DNA of 64,000 nt, from the NCBI RefSeq assembly GCF_014529985.1, contig NZ_JACVMU010000008.1, positions 124,001 through 188,000 of the forward strand. Reading direction: 5' to 3'. Made by a program: the position numbers and the translations under genes. Source of the stretch: Leucobacter sp. cx-42 (GTDB lineage: Bacteria; Actinomycetota; Actinomycetes; Actinomycetales; Microbacteriaceae). Under the pieces are notes generated by a model. It was not told the DNA's origin, did not search any database, and saw only the letters and a list, made by a program, of their open reading frames with translations. This document shows positions 17,096-24,575 of the stretch, piece by piece. Within the stretch, counting starts at the first letter, position 1. Each line of letters opens with the position of its first letter.

Positions 17096-17623
17096 ATGGC
17101 AGGCGAACCGCTCATCACAGTAATCGGCAACCTCGTCGCGGATCCCGAACCGCGCGTCTCACAAGCAGGAAAGAGCTGGGTCACATTCCGGGTCGCGAAC
17201 ACCCCGCGAACGCGCGACCGGCAGTCAGGCGACTGGTCAGACGGCGAACCACTGTGGCTCAGCTGCCGCGCATTCGGAGAATACGCCGACAACATCGCGG
17301 CATCACTCACGAAAGGCATGCGCGTCATCGTGCTCGGCCGCCTCACACAGCGCACCTACACCGACAACCAAGGCCAGCAGCGCATCAGCCTCGAACTCGA
17401 CGTCGAAGAAGTCGGGCCATCGCTCCGCTTCGCCACCGCGCAGGTAGCACGAGGCCAGCAGCGCGGCCAGGTCGGACACTTCGGCGGCAACCAGCCGGCA
17501 GGCCAGGGCGGCTGGAACAAGCCACCCGCACCCCAGGACAACCCCTGGACAGGCGAAGGACACCAGGCCAACCAAGACCCGGCCGACTTCGTTGGCAACC
17601 TCGACGACGAACAGCCCTTCTAA
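17096..17623 (+). CDS. ssb: Single-stranded DNA-binding protein
   Basis: 175 residues. The N-terminal OB fold starts ITVIGNLVADPEPRVSQAGK and includes FRVANTPRTRD and LWLSCRAFGEYADNI. A Gly/Gln/Pro-rich flexible tail ends in the acidic tip DDEQPF, the partner-binding signature of bacterial SSB. It protects single strands during phage replication and may recruit host repair proteins. ATG 17096 has AGAAAGCAGG upstream. Confidence 0.95.
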   Translation: MAGEPLITVIGNLVADPEPRVSQAGKSWVTFRVANTPRTRDRQSGDWSDGEPLWLSCRAFGEYADNIAASLTKGMRVIVLGRLTQRTYTDNQGQQRISLELDVEEVGPSLRFATAQVARGQQRGQVGHFGGNQPAGQGGWNKPPAPQDNPWTGEGHQANQDPADFVGNLDDEQPF

Positions 17624-17641
17624 GCAGGCAGGAGAACAATC

Positions 17642-17830
17642 ATGAACCCTTGGTGGATTCTGCTCAACGGCCTCGGCTGGATCACGCTCGCACTGGTCGC
17701 GCTGTTCATCGCCGCGTGCATCATCATCCCGATCGTGACCGCATGTAAGAACGCGCGCGCTCGCCGTCGACAACGACGAGCGGTCACGCGAACCGTGCCG
17801 ATCAACCTCACCTCAACCCCGCCCAACTAA
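17642..17830 (+). CDS. Small single-span membrane protein
   Basis: 62 residues. Residues 5-30 (WILLNGLGWITLALVALFIA and IIIPIVT) are hydrophobic, followed by a strongly basic tail (KNARARRRQRRA). ATG 17642 with AGGCAGGAG upstream. It is not recognised. It is the last gene before a terminator. Confidence 0.6.
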   Translation: MNPWWILLNGLGWITLALVALFIAACIIIPIVTACKNARARRRQRRAVTRTVPINLTSTPPN

Positions 17831-17843
17831 GCGGGGTTTTCTT
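17815..17843 (+). terminator. Terminator after the SSB operon
   Basis: AACCCCGC / GCGGGGTT stem with an 8-nt loop overlapping the stop codon of the small membrane gene, followed by TTCTTA. The adjacent TATACCCAGAGGGG is nearly repeated at 20918-20932. Confidence 0.8.
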
Positions 17844-17889
17844 ATACCCAGAGGGGCTGGCCACATTGCCGCCCTTCTGGGTGTGCCAG

Positions 17890-18315
17890 CTAAAAATTCA
17901 CATATTCCGGGTAACCAAGCGGACTACGCCACCAGACCTCGATACGAGCGTGATTACCAAAAAAAGCCTGCTCAAGCGACTCGACTTCTTGCGGACTCTT
18001 GTCTGATTTTAGAAGCACTCTTTCGGCGCCTGGTCTGAATGTTCCAGCTTTGTTCATTCGCAATGGGGAGTCATGGTAAATGCCAGTGCGGACTGCAATT
18101 CGAACCTTCTTGGCTGATGTTTTGCCAGTGTTTTTTAGTTTGAATTCTGCGCCGCCGGATTTCGAGTGATGCCAGTCCCCGGCCCAGTGGACATCCCTGT
18201 ACTCGTCTACTTGAGAGTTGGTGCGTGACTGCCGGACTAAGGAAATGATTCCAACCAGAGTTGCGCCAAGTGTGCCAACTGCAACTGCGAGTTGAACGTA
18301 GTCGTTGAAATTCAT
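17890..18315 (-). CDS. Membrane-anchored hypothetical protein on the lysogeny strand
   Basis: 141 residues from ATG 18315. One N-terminal transmembrane helix (about residues 6-27, VQLAVAVGTLGATLVGIISL) is followed by a soluble domain with beta-strand character (EFKLKNTGKTSAKKVRIAVR, ARIEVWWRSPLG). It is not recognised. It is set against the surrounding early genes and directly behind a phage terminator, so it may be expressed in the lysogen. A TTG at 18333 could extend it by six residues. Confidence 0.55.
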   Translation of the reverse strand: MNFNDYVQLAVAVGTLGATLVGIISLVRQSRTNSQVDEYRDVHWAGDWHHSKSGGAEFKLKNTGKTSAKKVRIAVRTGIYHDSPLRMNKAGTFRPGAERVLLKSDKSPQEVESLEQAFFGNHARIEVWWRSPLGYPEYVNF

Positions 18316-18425
18316 GTCTCGCACTCTATCCAATGATTGGAGGTTGCTTTTGCGACCCTCAATGCTTTCAGTTTGTCCGCCTGTGCCATCGTGCCTGGCC
18401 GATTCCGCAGTCTTTAGGTGCTGGC

Positions 18426-18857
18426 GTGAGTGAATCGTGGGAATTCACGCGCACAGTCCGCGAACGCCACGTCACCGGGCCAGCCACCGACCAGATGATC
18501 ATCACCGTCGGCCGCGAGCTCAACGCCTGGCGCGAAGGACGCGACACCGAACCACCGCGCCACTGCTGGCGCACCGCGCAAGTCGTTGACGGCCGGATCG
18601 TCGGACAGTGGGCAGAAACCAACCTCGAAGCCCAAGTCGGCATCGAGGTGTGGTGGGGCTCCGCAGTGCACTGGATCGTCCCAGATCCCGAGAGCGTGAT
18701 CCACGATCGCTACCTGACCAACGTGTCCACCGGAGCCACCCGCTCAGATGAAGCGCGCACGTTCGCGCTCACTGACCAGCCCGTCGATAATCCGCAGCGA
18801 CCAACCGTCACCGACCTCGTCGCCGACTGGGACGACGTCTTCAAAGACATCCCTTGA
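18426..18857 (+). CDS. Hypothetical phage protein
   Basis: 143 residues from GTG 18426 (MSESWEFTRTVRERHVTG). The stretch upstream is open but has no coding character. It is soluble, with many Trp and acidic residues (IEVWWGSAVHWIVPDPESV). It is not recognised; a small enzyme or binding protein is possible. A weak Shine-Dalgarno (TAGGTG) is present. Confidence 0.5.
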   Translation: MSESWEFTRTVRERHVTGPATDQMIITVGRELNAWREGRDTEPPRHCWRTAQVVDGRIVGQWAETNLEAQVGIEVWWGSAVHWIVPDPESVIHDRYLTNVSTGATRSDEARTFALTDQPVDNPQRPTVTDLVADWDDVFKDIP

Positions 18858-18966
18858 CAGCTGCACCTTCCAGAACCACCCCAAACTGCCACCCGCAGCC
18901 ACCAACACAGCTGCGGCGAGCGCAGCACCCCAAACACATCAACACCGTACGAAGGGACACCTGACC

Positions 18967-19476
18967 ATGAACGAAATGCGCGTAATGACCGTGCGACAGC
19001 CCTGGGCGTGGGCAATCATCCACGGACACAAAGACGTCGAGAACCGCATCCGCAACATCGCAGGCGACTACCGAGGCCCCGTAGCAATCCACGCCGCAAA
19101 GTCCGGAGACTACGGCGCACTCAGCGATCCCGAGCTCGCCGCCGCTGTCCAACGTCACTCAGAAGTAACGGGGGAGCAGTGGCGGTATGAAGACCTGCCC
19201 CGGGGCGTGATCCTCGGCGTAGTGACCCTCACGCGCGTCCACAGCACCGCAGTACACAACAGCGAAGGCTGCACCCGCACCGGGCAGCGCACAGGCCTCT
19301 GCTCCGAGTGGGCGCGACACGGACACCACCACCTCGAACTCTCCACCCCGCGCGCACTCACCGAACCGATCCCGTACACGGGCGCGCTCGGGATGCGCCG
19401 CCTGACCCCAGCCATGATCGACCAGATCCGCACCGCACTCACCAATCAGCAGGAAGGAACCCGAAACCATGTCTGA
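18967..19476 (+). CDS. ASCH-domain protein
   Basis: 169 residues from ATG 18967 (GAAGGGA upstream). The start MRVMTVRQPWAWAIIHGHKD with the following VENR is the classical ASCH/PUA-like entry, and the strands VAIHAAK and RGVILGVVTLTRV fit the same fold. ASCH domains bind RNA or modified nucleosides, and some are nucleotide amidohydrolases; in phages the role is unclear. The Cys/His insertion (SEGCTRTGQRTGLCSEWARHGHHH) may hold a metal. Its end overlaps the next start by 8 nt. Confidence 0.82.
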   Translation: MNEMRVMTVRQPWAWAIIHGHKDVENRIRNIAGDYRGPVAIHAAKSGDYGALSDPELAAAVQRHSEVTGEQWRYEDLPRGVILGVVTLTRVHSTAVHNSEGCTRTGQRTGLCSEWARHGHHHLELSTPRALTEPIPYTGALGMRRLTPAMIDQIRTALTNQQEGTRNHV

Positions 19477-19606
19477 ACCAATCACCGAGACCGAATGCAA
19501 ACGCTGCCCGCAACGCTTCCGCACCTGGCACGCCAAAGCACAAACCCTCTGCGCAGACTGCCGCTACGTCCTCCCCGCCGAAATGCAGGAGGCCTGGGCA
19601 GCATGA
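19469..19606 (+). CDS. 45-residue zinc-ribbon protein
   Basis: M-S-E-P-I-T-E-T-E then C-K-R-C and, 17 residues on, C-A-D-C: two CxxC pairs as in a minimal zinc ribbon. ATG 19469, AGGAAGG upstream; start overlaps the ASCH gene and its stop overlaps the next start (ATGA). Function unknown. Confidence 0.6.
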   Translation: MSEPITETECKRCPQRFRTWHAKAQTLCADCRYVLPAEMQEAWAA

Positions 19607-19971
19607 CCGACACCACCCGTGACCGAGAGAAACGACTCCCAGAAGCAGAATTCGACAACCCAACCTGCGGCGTCTGCTTCTCAGAGACCAACGACAACGG
19701 CGACACCTACATCTGCCACAGCTGCGGCATCACCTACAGCCACATCACACTCGAAGCGAGCATCGCAGACCCAGACAAACCCGCCTGCAACAAACCCTGC
19801 ACCAGCGAATGGCACACCCACCGATACGTCAACCCCGGCTACCGCTGGAAATGCTACCCCTGCGCACTCACAGCAGATCACGCAACCAACGAATGCCACG
19901 GCGGCTGCCACATCATCCTCAACACACCAAACACCAACGCGCTCGCCGCCGAGACAGGAGATCCCCGATGA
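19603..19971 (+). CDS. Cysteine-rich zinc-binding hypothetical protein
   Basis: 122 residues. Four cysteine pairs or spacings are visible: CGVC, CHSC, CNKPC and CYPC with further His and Cys (ATNECHGGCHI), suggesting two or more zinc sites. AATGCAGGAGG precedes the ATG at 19603. It is not recognised. Part of a run of small zinc-finger genes in the late-early region; overlaps the next gene by 4 nt. Confidence 0.6.
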   Translation: MTDTTRDREKRLPEAEFDNPTCGVCFSETNDNGDTYICHSCGITYSHITLEASIADPDKPACNKPCTSEWHTHRYVNPGYRWKCYPCALTADHATNECHGGCHIILNTPNTNALAAETGDPR

Positions 19972-20549
19972 CGTTTAATCCAACACCCGAACAGAAAGAA
20001 GCTGAGACGGAGGCCTACCAAAAGCACGGCCACTTTATTGAGCATCATGGGCGTGTGTGTCAAGAGTGTGGCAAATACTTCAAAGACGTTTCAGGGTATG
20101 AGGATCACCGGATCGAGGCGACTCTCGTGGCTGCTGCTGGTGCCGCACCACAGGAGCGGGCGCCGATTCCAGCTACGAAACCCATGCGTGGCTATGTGCA
20201 GGAATTCGTATGCGGGTATGGTGCCGCGCTCTACACGCTCGAGGAGGCAGTCGATCGGATCACCTTGCTGATCGACCCCGCCGAGGGATGGAGCGATGAT
20301 GATCGGCACGAGGCACTTGCTGAGGCGCGACGCCGATGGATCCGCCCGGACACGGAGTGGACGAAGCGCCACTTTGACGGGTGCATCAATGGCTTCGCAC
20401 TCGGCGCGGAGTGGCAGAAGGCCAAGATGCCTGCTCTCGCCGCCCCGTTGCAGGTGGATGAAGCGAAGCTCACAACACTCATCATGGGCAAGACCGCGAC
20501 TGTCGCCGCGAAGGACATCGCTGAGTGGCTGCGAGGTGGTGCACATTGA
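19968..20549 (+). CDS. Hypothetical protein with a C2H2-like finger
   Basis: 193 residues from ATG 19968 (AGGAGATCCCCG upstream). Residues 26-45 contain CQECGKYFKDVSGYEDHRIE, similar to a C2H2 finger. The rest is helical and acidic/basic mixed (LAEARRRWIRPDTEWTKRHF). It is not recognised. Less G/C-biased wording than the preceding genes suggests a different origin. Confidence 0.55.
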   Translation: MTFNPTPEQKEAETEAYQKHGHFIEHHGRVCQECGKYFKDVSGYEDHRIEATLVAAAGAAPQERAPIPATKPMRGYVQEFVCGYGAALYTLEEAVDRITLLIDPAEGWSDDDRHEALAEARRRWIRPDTEWTKRHFDGCINGFALGAEWQKAKMPALAAPLQVDEAKLTTLIMGKTATVAAKDIAEWLRGGAH

Positions 20550-20562
20550 GCGAGGAGGCAGT

Positions 20563-20850
20563 CTAAAAAAAGAATGCGAAAACGAGCGATGCTGCAGCAA
20601 AGATGGCGCTAAGAGTGTCTGCGCTCATGACTCCGTCAATTGAATCGTACTCATTGAGCCTCAGCGAAAACATCTTCGCACCACGTGCCTTATTGACCTG
20701 GTATAAGACCAGAAGTATTGCCGAGACCGCCAATATCTTCTCTGATTCGCTAGGAATCAAATAGCCAACGACAAATACGACAGCAATGATAAAGATTGCA
20801 AAGAGGCGTTGCCAGGTAGGCGATATCTGCTTCTTCAGCTCGGTACTCAT
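20563..20850 (-). CDS. Small membrane protein on the lysogeny strand
   Basis: 95 residues from ATG 20850. Three hydrophobic segments: RLFAIFIIAVVFVVGYLI (about 14-31), ILAVSAILLVLYQV (about 37-50) and the C-terminal end SAIFAAASLVFAFFF. It is not recognised. A TTG at 20889 would add 13 residues. No Shine-Dalgarno is seen at the ATG, so the mRNA may be leaderless. Antisense to the early genes and bordered by a phage terminator/linker. Confidence 0.5.
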   Translation of the reverse strand: MSTELKKQISPTWQRLFAIFIIAVVFVVGYLIPSESEKILAVSAILLVLYQVNKARGAKMFSLRLNEYDSIDGVMSADTLSAIFAAASLVFAFFF

Positions 20851-20894
20851 GGGAGACAGTATGGCAATAGCAGCGTCAATATGAAACAACGAAC

Positions 20895-20936
20895 ACCCCT
20901 CACAGTAGGGGTTTTTCTATACCCAGAGAGGGGAAC
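20895..20936 (+). terminator. Short terminator and repeated linker
   Basis: ACCCCT / AGGGGT stem (20895-20900, 20907-20912) followed by TTTTTC. The sequence GGGGTTTTTCTATACCCAGAG (20908 onwards) closely matches 17833-17853. The next gene starts just behind it, with GAGGGGAAC as ribosome site. Confidence 0.6.
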
Positions 20937-21605
20937 ATGGAAACCACTGAGCGAGCCGTCACCCGGCTCACAAGCACACACACCGAGCACACCGACGCGG
21001 GGCCAGTCGAATGGCCACCCCTCATCGAATGGCTCAACACGTCAATCACAGAAGTCGTGAAGCGTGGCGGCGCGGGATCGGGCGGCACTGGCCTGCCCCT
21101 CGACTTCGAAGCGCTGCGCCTGCTGGAACGTATCAAGCGCGAGACAGCGTGGATGCGTGAAGCGCTCTACATGCAACGATCCACAGTCGCCCTTACTGCG
21201 AGCATCCGGGAGACGTGGACACGGGCCAACGAACTCCGACGCTCTGGCGACGTTCCTGACGACCAATGGGAACGCATCACCGAAGGCATCGAAGACTGGG
21301 TCGCATCCATCGTTGCCGAGCAAGACCAGCGCGCGAACCTGATGGAGCTCACCGTCCCATGCCCCGCATGCGGCACACGCTGGGTACTCGAAGAACAAGA
21401 CGGAGCCGAGAAACGACGCAGCGCCGTACGCATCGAATACGCGGAAGGACGCGCACCAGTAGCATCCTGCCACGCAGCCGAATGCGAAAAGCTCTGGGTC
21501 GGGTGGGAACAACTCGCCCTACTCGGAATCACGTTGAACGCGAACCAGGATCGGGAGGTGCTCGCAGCGTGCGGAATCAACATTCCGGGCATGAATCTCA
21601 CATGA
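20937..21605 (+). CDS. Phage zinc-ribbon protein (DUF7341-like)
   Basis: 222 residues. The N-terminus (AVTRLTSTHTEHT...) and helical core (LDFEALRLLERIKRETAWM) resemble the DUF7341 proteins frequent in actinophages of Microbacterium and relatives. The C-terminal third has CPACGTRW and, 38 residues on, CHAAECEKLWVGWEQL, a zinc ribbon. Function unknown; the position before the packaging region suggests late-early use. ATG 20937 has GAGGGG upstream. Confidence 0.65.
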   Translation: METTERAVTRLTSTHTEHTDAGPVEWPPLIEWLNTSITEVVKRGGAGSGGTGLPLDFEALRLLERIKRETAWMREALYMQRSTVALTASIRETWTRANELRRSGDVPDDQWERITEGIEDWVASIVAEQDQRANLMELTVPCPACGTRWVLEEQDGAEKRRSAVRIEYAEGRAPVASCHAAECEKLWVGWEQLALLGITLNANQDREVLAACGINIPGMNLT

Positions 21606-21668
21606 TTCTGGAAAGTCTGCTACCTTGGTAGCAGGTCAGGGAGAACTCTCTCTACTGACAGTCAGCTC

Positions 21669-21745
21669 AGCCACTCTCTTGCAGGGTGGCTTTCGTGTTT
21701 CTAGGGGCGGTTCACCGGTGCTGGTGACCGCCCCTAGTCTTGTCT
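21669..21745 (+). terminator. Tandem terminators before the tRNA
   Basis: First stem AGCCAC/GTGGCT (21669-21674, 21686-21691) then TTCGTGTTT. Second, CTAGGGGCGG/CCGCCCCTAG (21701-21710, 21728-21737), then TCTTGTCTT. Together they close the early transcript. Confidence 0.75.
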
Positions 21746-21827
21746 TCCGCGATGCTTCCCGCATTGTTCGGATCGGCTCACCCGTGCCGATGGAAGAAAA
21801 CGGTTCTCGCGGTGGATTGCAAGAGAC

Positions 21828-21869
21828 GTGGTGCGTTCGCAAGTCGTTGCGCGCAAACGAACGCACCAC
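21828..21869. other. Perfect 12-bp hairpin in front of the phage tRNA
   Basis: GTGGTGCGTTCG (21828-21839) is exactly complementary to CGAACGCACCAC (21858-21869) around an 18-nt loop, ending 9 nt before the tRNA. It may guide tRNA processing or regulate transcription. Confidence 0.55.
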
Positions 21870-21878
21870 ACACCGCGT

Positions 21879-21955
21879 TGGTCTGCAGCCCAGTAGGCAA
21901 GAGCGCCGCACTGTTAATGCGGATGTCGCAGGTTCGAGACCTGCCAGACCAGCCA
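21879..21955 (+). tRNA. Phage-encoded tRNA-Asn(GUU)
   Basis: 77 nt with a complete cloverleaf. Acceptor TGGTCTG/CAGACCA; anticodon arm CCGCA-CTGTTAA-TGCGG with anticodon GTT; T-arm GCAGG-TTCGAGA-CCTGC; discriminator G and an encoded CCA (21953-21955). The T1-A72 pair and G73 are usual for bacterial tRNA-Asn. It may support translation of late genes or replace a host tRNA attacked by anticodon nucleases. Confidence 0.93.
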
Positions 21956-22005
21956 GTTATCAGGCATCACGGCTGAAACAGCAGATCCAAGCTTCGCGCG
22001 AACGA

Positions 22006-22680
22006 CTAGGCGCCATTGGATTGCGGAACGACCTTAAACATCGGAGCCACGATGTCGAGGATTTCCGTAAGGGTTTGCTCGCCAAGTGCAGCATCTCCAC
22101 CGAAGTTTCCGGAGGCGACAAGGTAGGCGCCGCTTGAGGCAACACCGCGTCGACAAGCTGATGCCTGGCCATCGTCCCATGACTCGCAAACGAAGGTATC
22201 TTCCGAACTGCCAGCGTCGGCATCAACCTGAATCTCAATCAAGCCAGGGTGCACATTGCCCTCATACGGGGCGAACGACCTAGTCCCATAGCCCCAGCAC
22301 TGGAATACGCCACCGCTATTGATCTCGGTGAGATGCTGGATAGCTTCTTCGTTCGCGTATCGAATGGCCCAACCGCCTCCCTCTTCAAAGATGGGGATCT
22401 GGTCGCTGCAAATGCCAGCGTCTTTGGCTTCCGGTTGCTTCAACAGCGTGTATTCGCCGACCTGCAACGGAATGTTCAGGCCGAGGTACAACTCGTCTTC
22501 AGAGTAGGACGGTGCTTCGACTTCTTCTGCTTCTTCCTGGTTTGACTCAGTGGTCTCTTCTGCAGGGCTCTCAGCTTTGGAGGAAGACTGGCTGTCGTTA
22601 CCGACAGTGGAGGAACAGCCAACGACCAGTAGTGATGCGCATGCCGCAATTGCGGCAGCAAAAAGTACGGACTTCTTCAT
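22006..22680 (-). CDS. Lipoprotein on the lysogeny strand (candidate conversion gene)
   Basis: 224 residues from ATG 22680 (GAGGAGCG upstream). The signal peptide KKSVLFAAAIAACASLLVVGC ends in a lipobox (LVVGC), so the mature protein should be lipid-anchored on the outer face of the membrane. An acidic Ser/Glu-rich linker (about residues 30-65) precedes a globular domain with five or more cysteines (GICSDQ, FQCWGYG, FVCESWDDGQASACRRG), likely disulphide-bonded. It is not recognised. It is isolated and antisense to phage genes, like lipoproteins in other temperate phages that block superinfection. Confidence 0.72.
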   Translation of the reverse strand: MKKSVLFAAAIAACASLLVVGCSSTVGNDSQSSSKAESPAEETTESNQEEAEEVEAPSYSEDELYLGLNIPLQVGEYTLLKQPEAKDAGICSDQIPIFEEGGGWAIRYANEEAIQHLTEINSGGVFQCWGYGTRSFAPYEGNVHPGLIEIQVDADAGSSEDTFVCESWDDGQASACRRGVASSGAYLVASGNFGGDAALGEQTLTEILDIVAPMFKVVPQSNGA

Positions 22681-22922
22681 TGAACGCTCCTCAACTTGGC
22701 TGCCAGCAAACGCAAGGCATGCTCGAACCCTGATTGTAAGCAATAGAAACAAGAAGTGAAAGCTCAGTGCTGCTGGCGTATGTGCGCCAACTCGACATCT
22801 AATCTTCCCTGTGCCCGCATCATCACCAACATCAACGCCACAAGGCATGTCGGTGGCACACTTCACACACTGGATGCGCGGCACAGGGAACACCCACCAC
22901 CACCACCACGGAGGCACGCGCT

Positions 22923-23216
22923 ATGGGATGGAAGCACCAGTGCACCTGCCCAGGCAACTTCCGAATTTGGCTCAGACGAGCGCGCTCGGGCGCGATCTGG
23001 TCATGCCGCTGCGGAACCTTCTGGGAACTACACCGACGCTCATTCGTCCCAGGACACTCGCACTGGGAATGGCGCCTGCATGATGACGAACCACAGGCGG
23101 ACGAACCAGAGCCACAAGGCGCACACTCCGAAACGGAACGCGCATGGCGCGACGACACAGACGAATGTAACCCGCGCCCCGAAGTACAACTCGGATTCCA
23201 GAGGGAGCAGCGATGA
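22923..23216 (+). CDS. Hypothetical phage protein with Cys pairs
   Basis: 97 residues, ATG 22923 with GGAGGC upstream. CTCPG and SCRCG give two CxC pairs in the first 30 residues, and the tail is acidic (HDDEPQADEPEPQ). It is not recognised. The stop overlaps the next gene by 4 nt. The region 22681-22922 upstream holds the divergent promoters but no gene I can support. Confidence 0.5.
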   Translation: MGWKHQCTCPGNFRIWLRRARSGAIWSCRCGTFWELHRRSFVPGHSHWEWRLHDDEPQADEPEPQGAHSETERAWRDDTDECNPRPEVQLGFQREQR

Positions 23217-23398
23217 GGGTTCTCAAGATTCTGCGTATGCGACGCTGCGGTCACTCACGCAAGATCGGCATCTATGGCGACAACATCATTTACGCCGGTT
23301 GGCGACGGCTGTACTGTCTGGACTGTGGCCGCACATTACCCGGCCAAGTGTCCGAGGCGACCCACAAGCTCGGGGCCGACGGCGCGGTGCCACTGTGA
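23213..23398 (+). CDS. Small basic protein with a CxxC site
   Basis: 61 residues (RVLKILRMRRCGHSRKI... LYCLDCGRTLPG), ATG 23213 after GAGGGAGC. It resembles a half zinc ribbon (C-x-H and CLDC). Not recognised. Ends in a GTGA overlap with the next gene. Confidence 0.5.
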   Translation: MRVLKILRMRRCGHSRKIGIYGDNIIYAGWRRLYCLDCGRTLPGQVSEATHKLGADGAVPL

Positions 23399-23529
23399 GC
23401 ACCGACCGTTACGACCTCGACTACGCGTGCGGTGACTGCGGGCGAGACGACCACACCAGCCTCAGCTCCATGATGCTGTGCAACTGCGACCGGTACGACC
23501 GCAACGGGAACGAGAAGGAGTCAGCGTAA
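23395..23529 (+). CDS. 44-residue zinc-finger-like protein
   Basis: GTG 23395. Contains ACGDCGRDDH and, 14 residues later, LCNC, so four cysteines are placed as in a small zinc knuckle. It overlaps both neighbours. Function unknown. Confidence 0.45.
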   Translation: MSTDRYDLDYACGDCGRDDHTSLSSMMLCNCDRYDRNGNEKESA

Positions 23530-23858
23530 TGCAGACACCATTCGTGAAGATCGTTGTCACCGCGCAGGTAGGCGACAGTGAACCTATCGAGATCGCCACA
23601 GCAGACGCACCCATCACGGTAGACGCAAACGGAAACGCCACGATCACGCTCGGCAAGACCCTCGGAGACGGGGCCACAGAGTCAGCGCCGTGCCTGAACC
23701 ATAAGCCGGTACAGCACCGCGATTTCAAGCCGCCCTGGTGTGAAGCATGCGGCGAGTTCGGGGGAGGCGGAGGCTGGCTGGTGGAGAACAAGACCGGCCG
23801 GCCGGAACGCATTCTCAGCGATGAGCAATGGGAACAGATGACAGCTGACAAGGAGTAA
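23529..23858 (+). CDS. Hypothetical phage protein
   Basis: 109 residues from ATG 23529. The first 50 residues are beta-like (VKIVVTAQVGDSEPIEIATA), followed by a CLNH...CEACG metal-site-like segment and the acidic end SDEQWEQMTADKE. It is not recognised. The start overlaps the preceding stop (TAATG). Confidence 0.5.
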   Translation: MQTPFVKIVVTAQVGDSEPIEIATADAPITVDANGNATITLGKTLGDGATESAPCLNHKPVQHRDFKPPWCEACGEFGGGGGWLVENKTGRPERILSDEQWEQMTADKE

Positions 23859-23860
23859 GC

Positions 23861-24028
23861 GTGAATGCACTCCACGTCTACCCAGTCGAAGACGCGATCG
23901 AACACGACACCGAGACAGATGCCTGCATCTGTGGGCCAGCCCTCGAGCATGTTGCGACAGGTAACGGCGACGGTTGGGTCTACGTTCATCACTCACTCGA
24001 TGGCCGCGAGCAATACGAAAGACGGTAG
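23861..24028 (+). CDS. 55-residue hypothetical phage protein
   Basis: GTG 23861 with AAGGAG 5 nt upstream, two nt after the previous stop. The product is acidic (VEDAIEHDTETDACICGPALE) and ends WVYVHHSLDGREQYERR. Not recognised. Confidence 0.5.
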   Translation: MNALHVYPVEDAIEHDTETDACICGPALEHVATGNGDGWVYVHHSLDGREQYERR

Positions 24029-24032
24029 TCGC

Positions 24033-24377
24033 ATGCCTAGAGCGCCAAGACTGTGCCCAGCCACGGGCTGCAACAACCGCATCACCAACCGTAGGTACTG
24101 CGAAGACCACACCGCCTACGGGTGGGCAGGACGCTCGCACGCAAGCGGAGCGGCACACATACGCTGGTCTAAGGCAGTCAGGCAGCGCGACAAGGAATGT
24201 CAGCTGCGATTCAATGGGTGCACAGGCGACGCTGACGAAGCCGATCACATCGTGAATGTCAAAGCCGGAGGTGCGCGCTACGACCCGAAAAATGGTCAAG
24301 GCGCATGTACCCATTGCCACGGGGTAAAGACCCGCGCAGAGGCCCACCGCGCACGCCTCCGAGCCTCAAAAAACTAG
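24033..24377 (+). CDS. HNH endonuclease
   Basis: 114 residues from ATG 24033. A zinc site is formed by CPATGCNN..CEDH and later CTHCHG; the HNH core is DEADHIVNVKAGGARYDPKN followed by CTHC. Such small HNH enzymes next to terminase genes take part in cos cleavage or packaging in many siphoviruses. The terminase small-subunit gene starts 800 bp downstream, separated by an antisense gene. Confidence 0.88.
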   Translation: MPRAPRLCPATGCNNRITNRRYCEDHTAYGWAGRSHASGAAHIRWSKAVRQRDKECQLRFNGCTGDADEADHIVNVKAGGARYDPKNGQGACTHCHGVKTRAEAHRARLRASKN

Positions 24378-24575
24378 GTACGGGCCAGCCACCCCCTCCC
24401 CGGGTAGCGGCGGGGAATGCCGGGGAGGTGCTGCTCATTTATTCCTGTACGGGTCTGGGGATTTCTCGCTTGTGCGTGCTTTCGTGACACGCTGTGAGCG
24501 TGCGCGGGGCGCTCGTGACCTGCTTTGAGGTTGAGCGTTCTCGCTGCGTTAGATCGGCGCGTGTGCCGAAAAGTG
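24378..24575. other. GC-rich hairpin region next to HNH and terminase (candidate cos or terminator)
   Basis: CCTCCCCGG (24395-24403) pairs exactly with CCGGGGAGG (24420-24428) around a 16-nt loop. No T-run follows on the plus strand. The location between HNH and terminase genes is where cos sites of related phages lie; alternatively it ends transcripts of one or both converging genes. Confidence 0.35.

Noticed and set aside
17254-17748. Arg/His-rich plus-strand frame across ssb
   Set aside because: Out-of-frame shadow of ssb with shadow-type composition.
22756-23529. 257-codon frame rich in Pro, His and Arg before the zinc-finger genes
   Set aside because: Only its last 44 codons (from GTG 23395) look real; the rest overlaps two better frames with ribosome sites and shows shadow-type composition.
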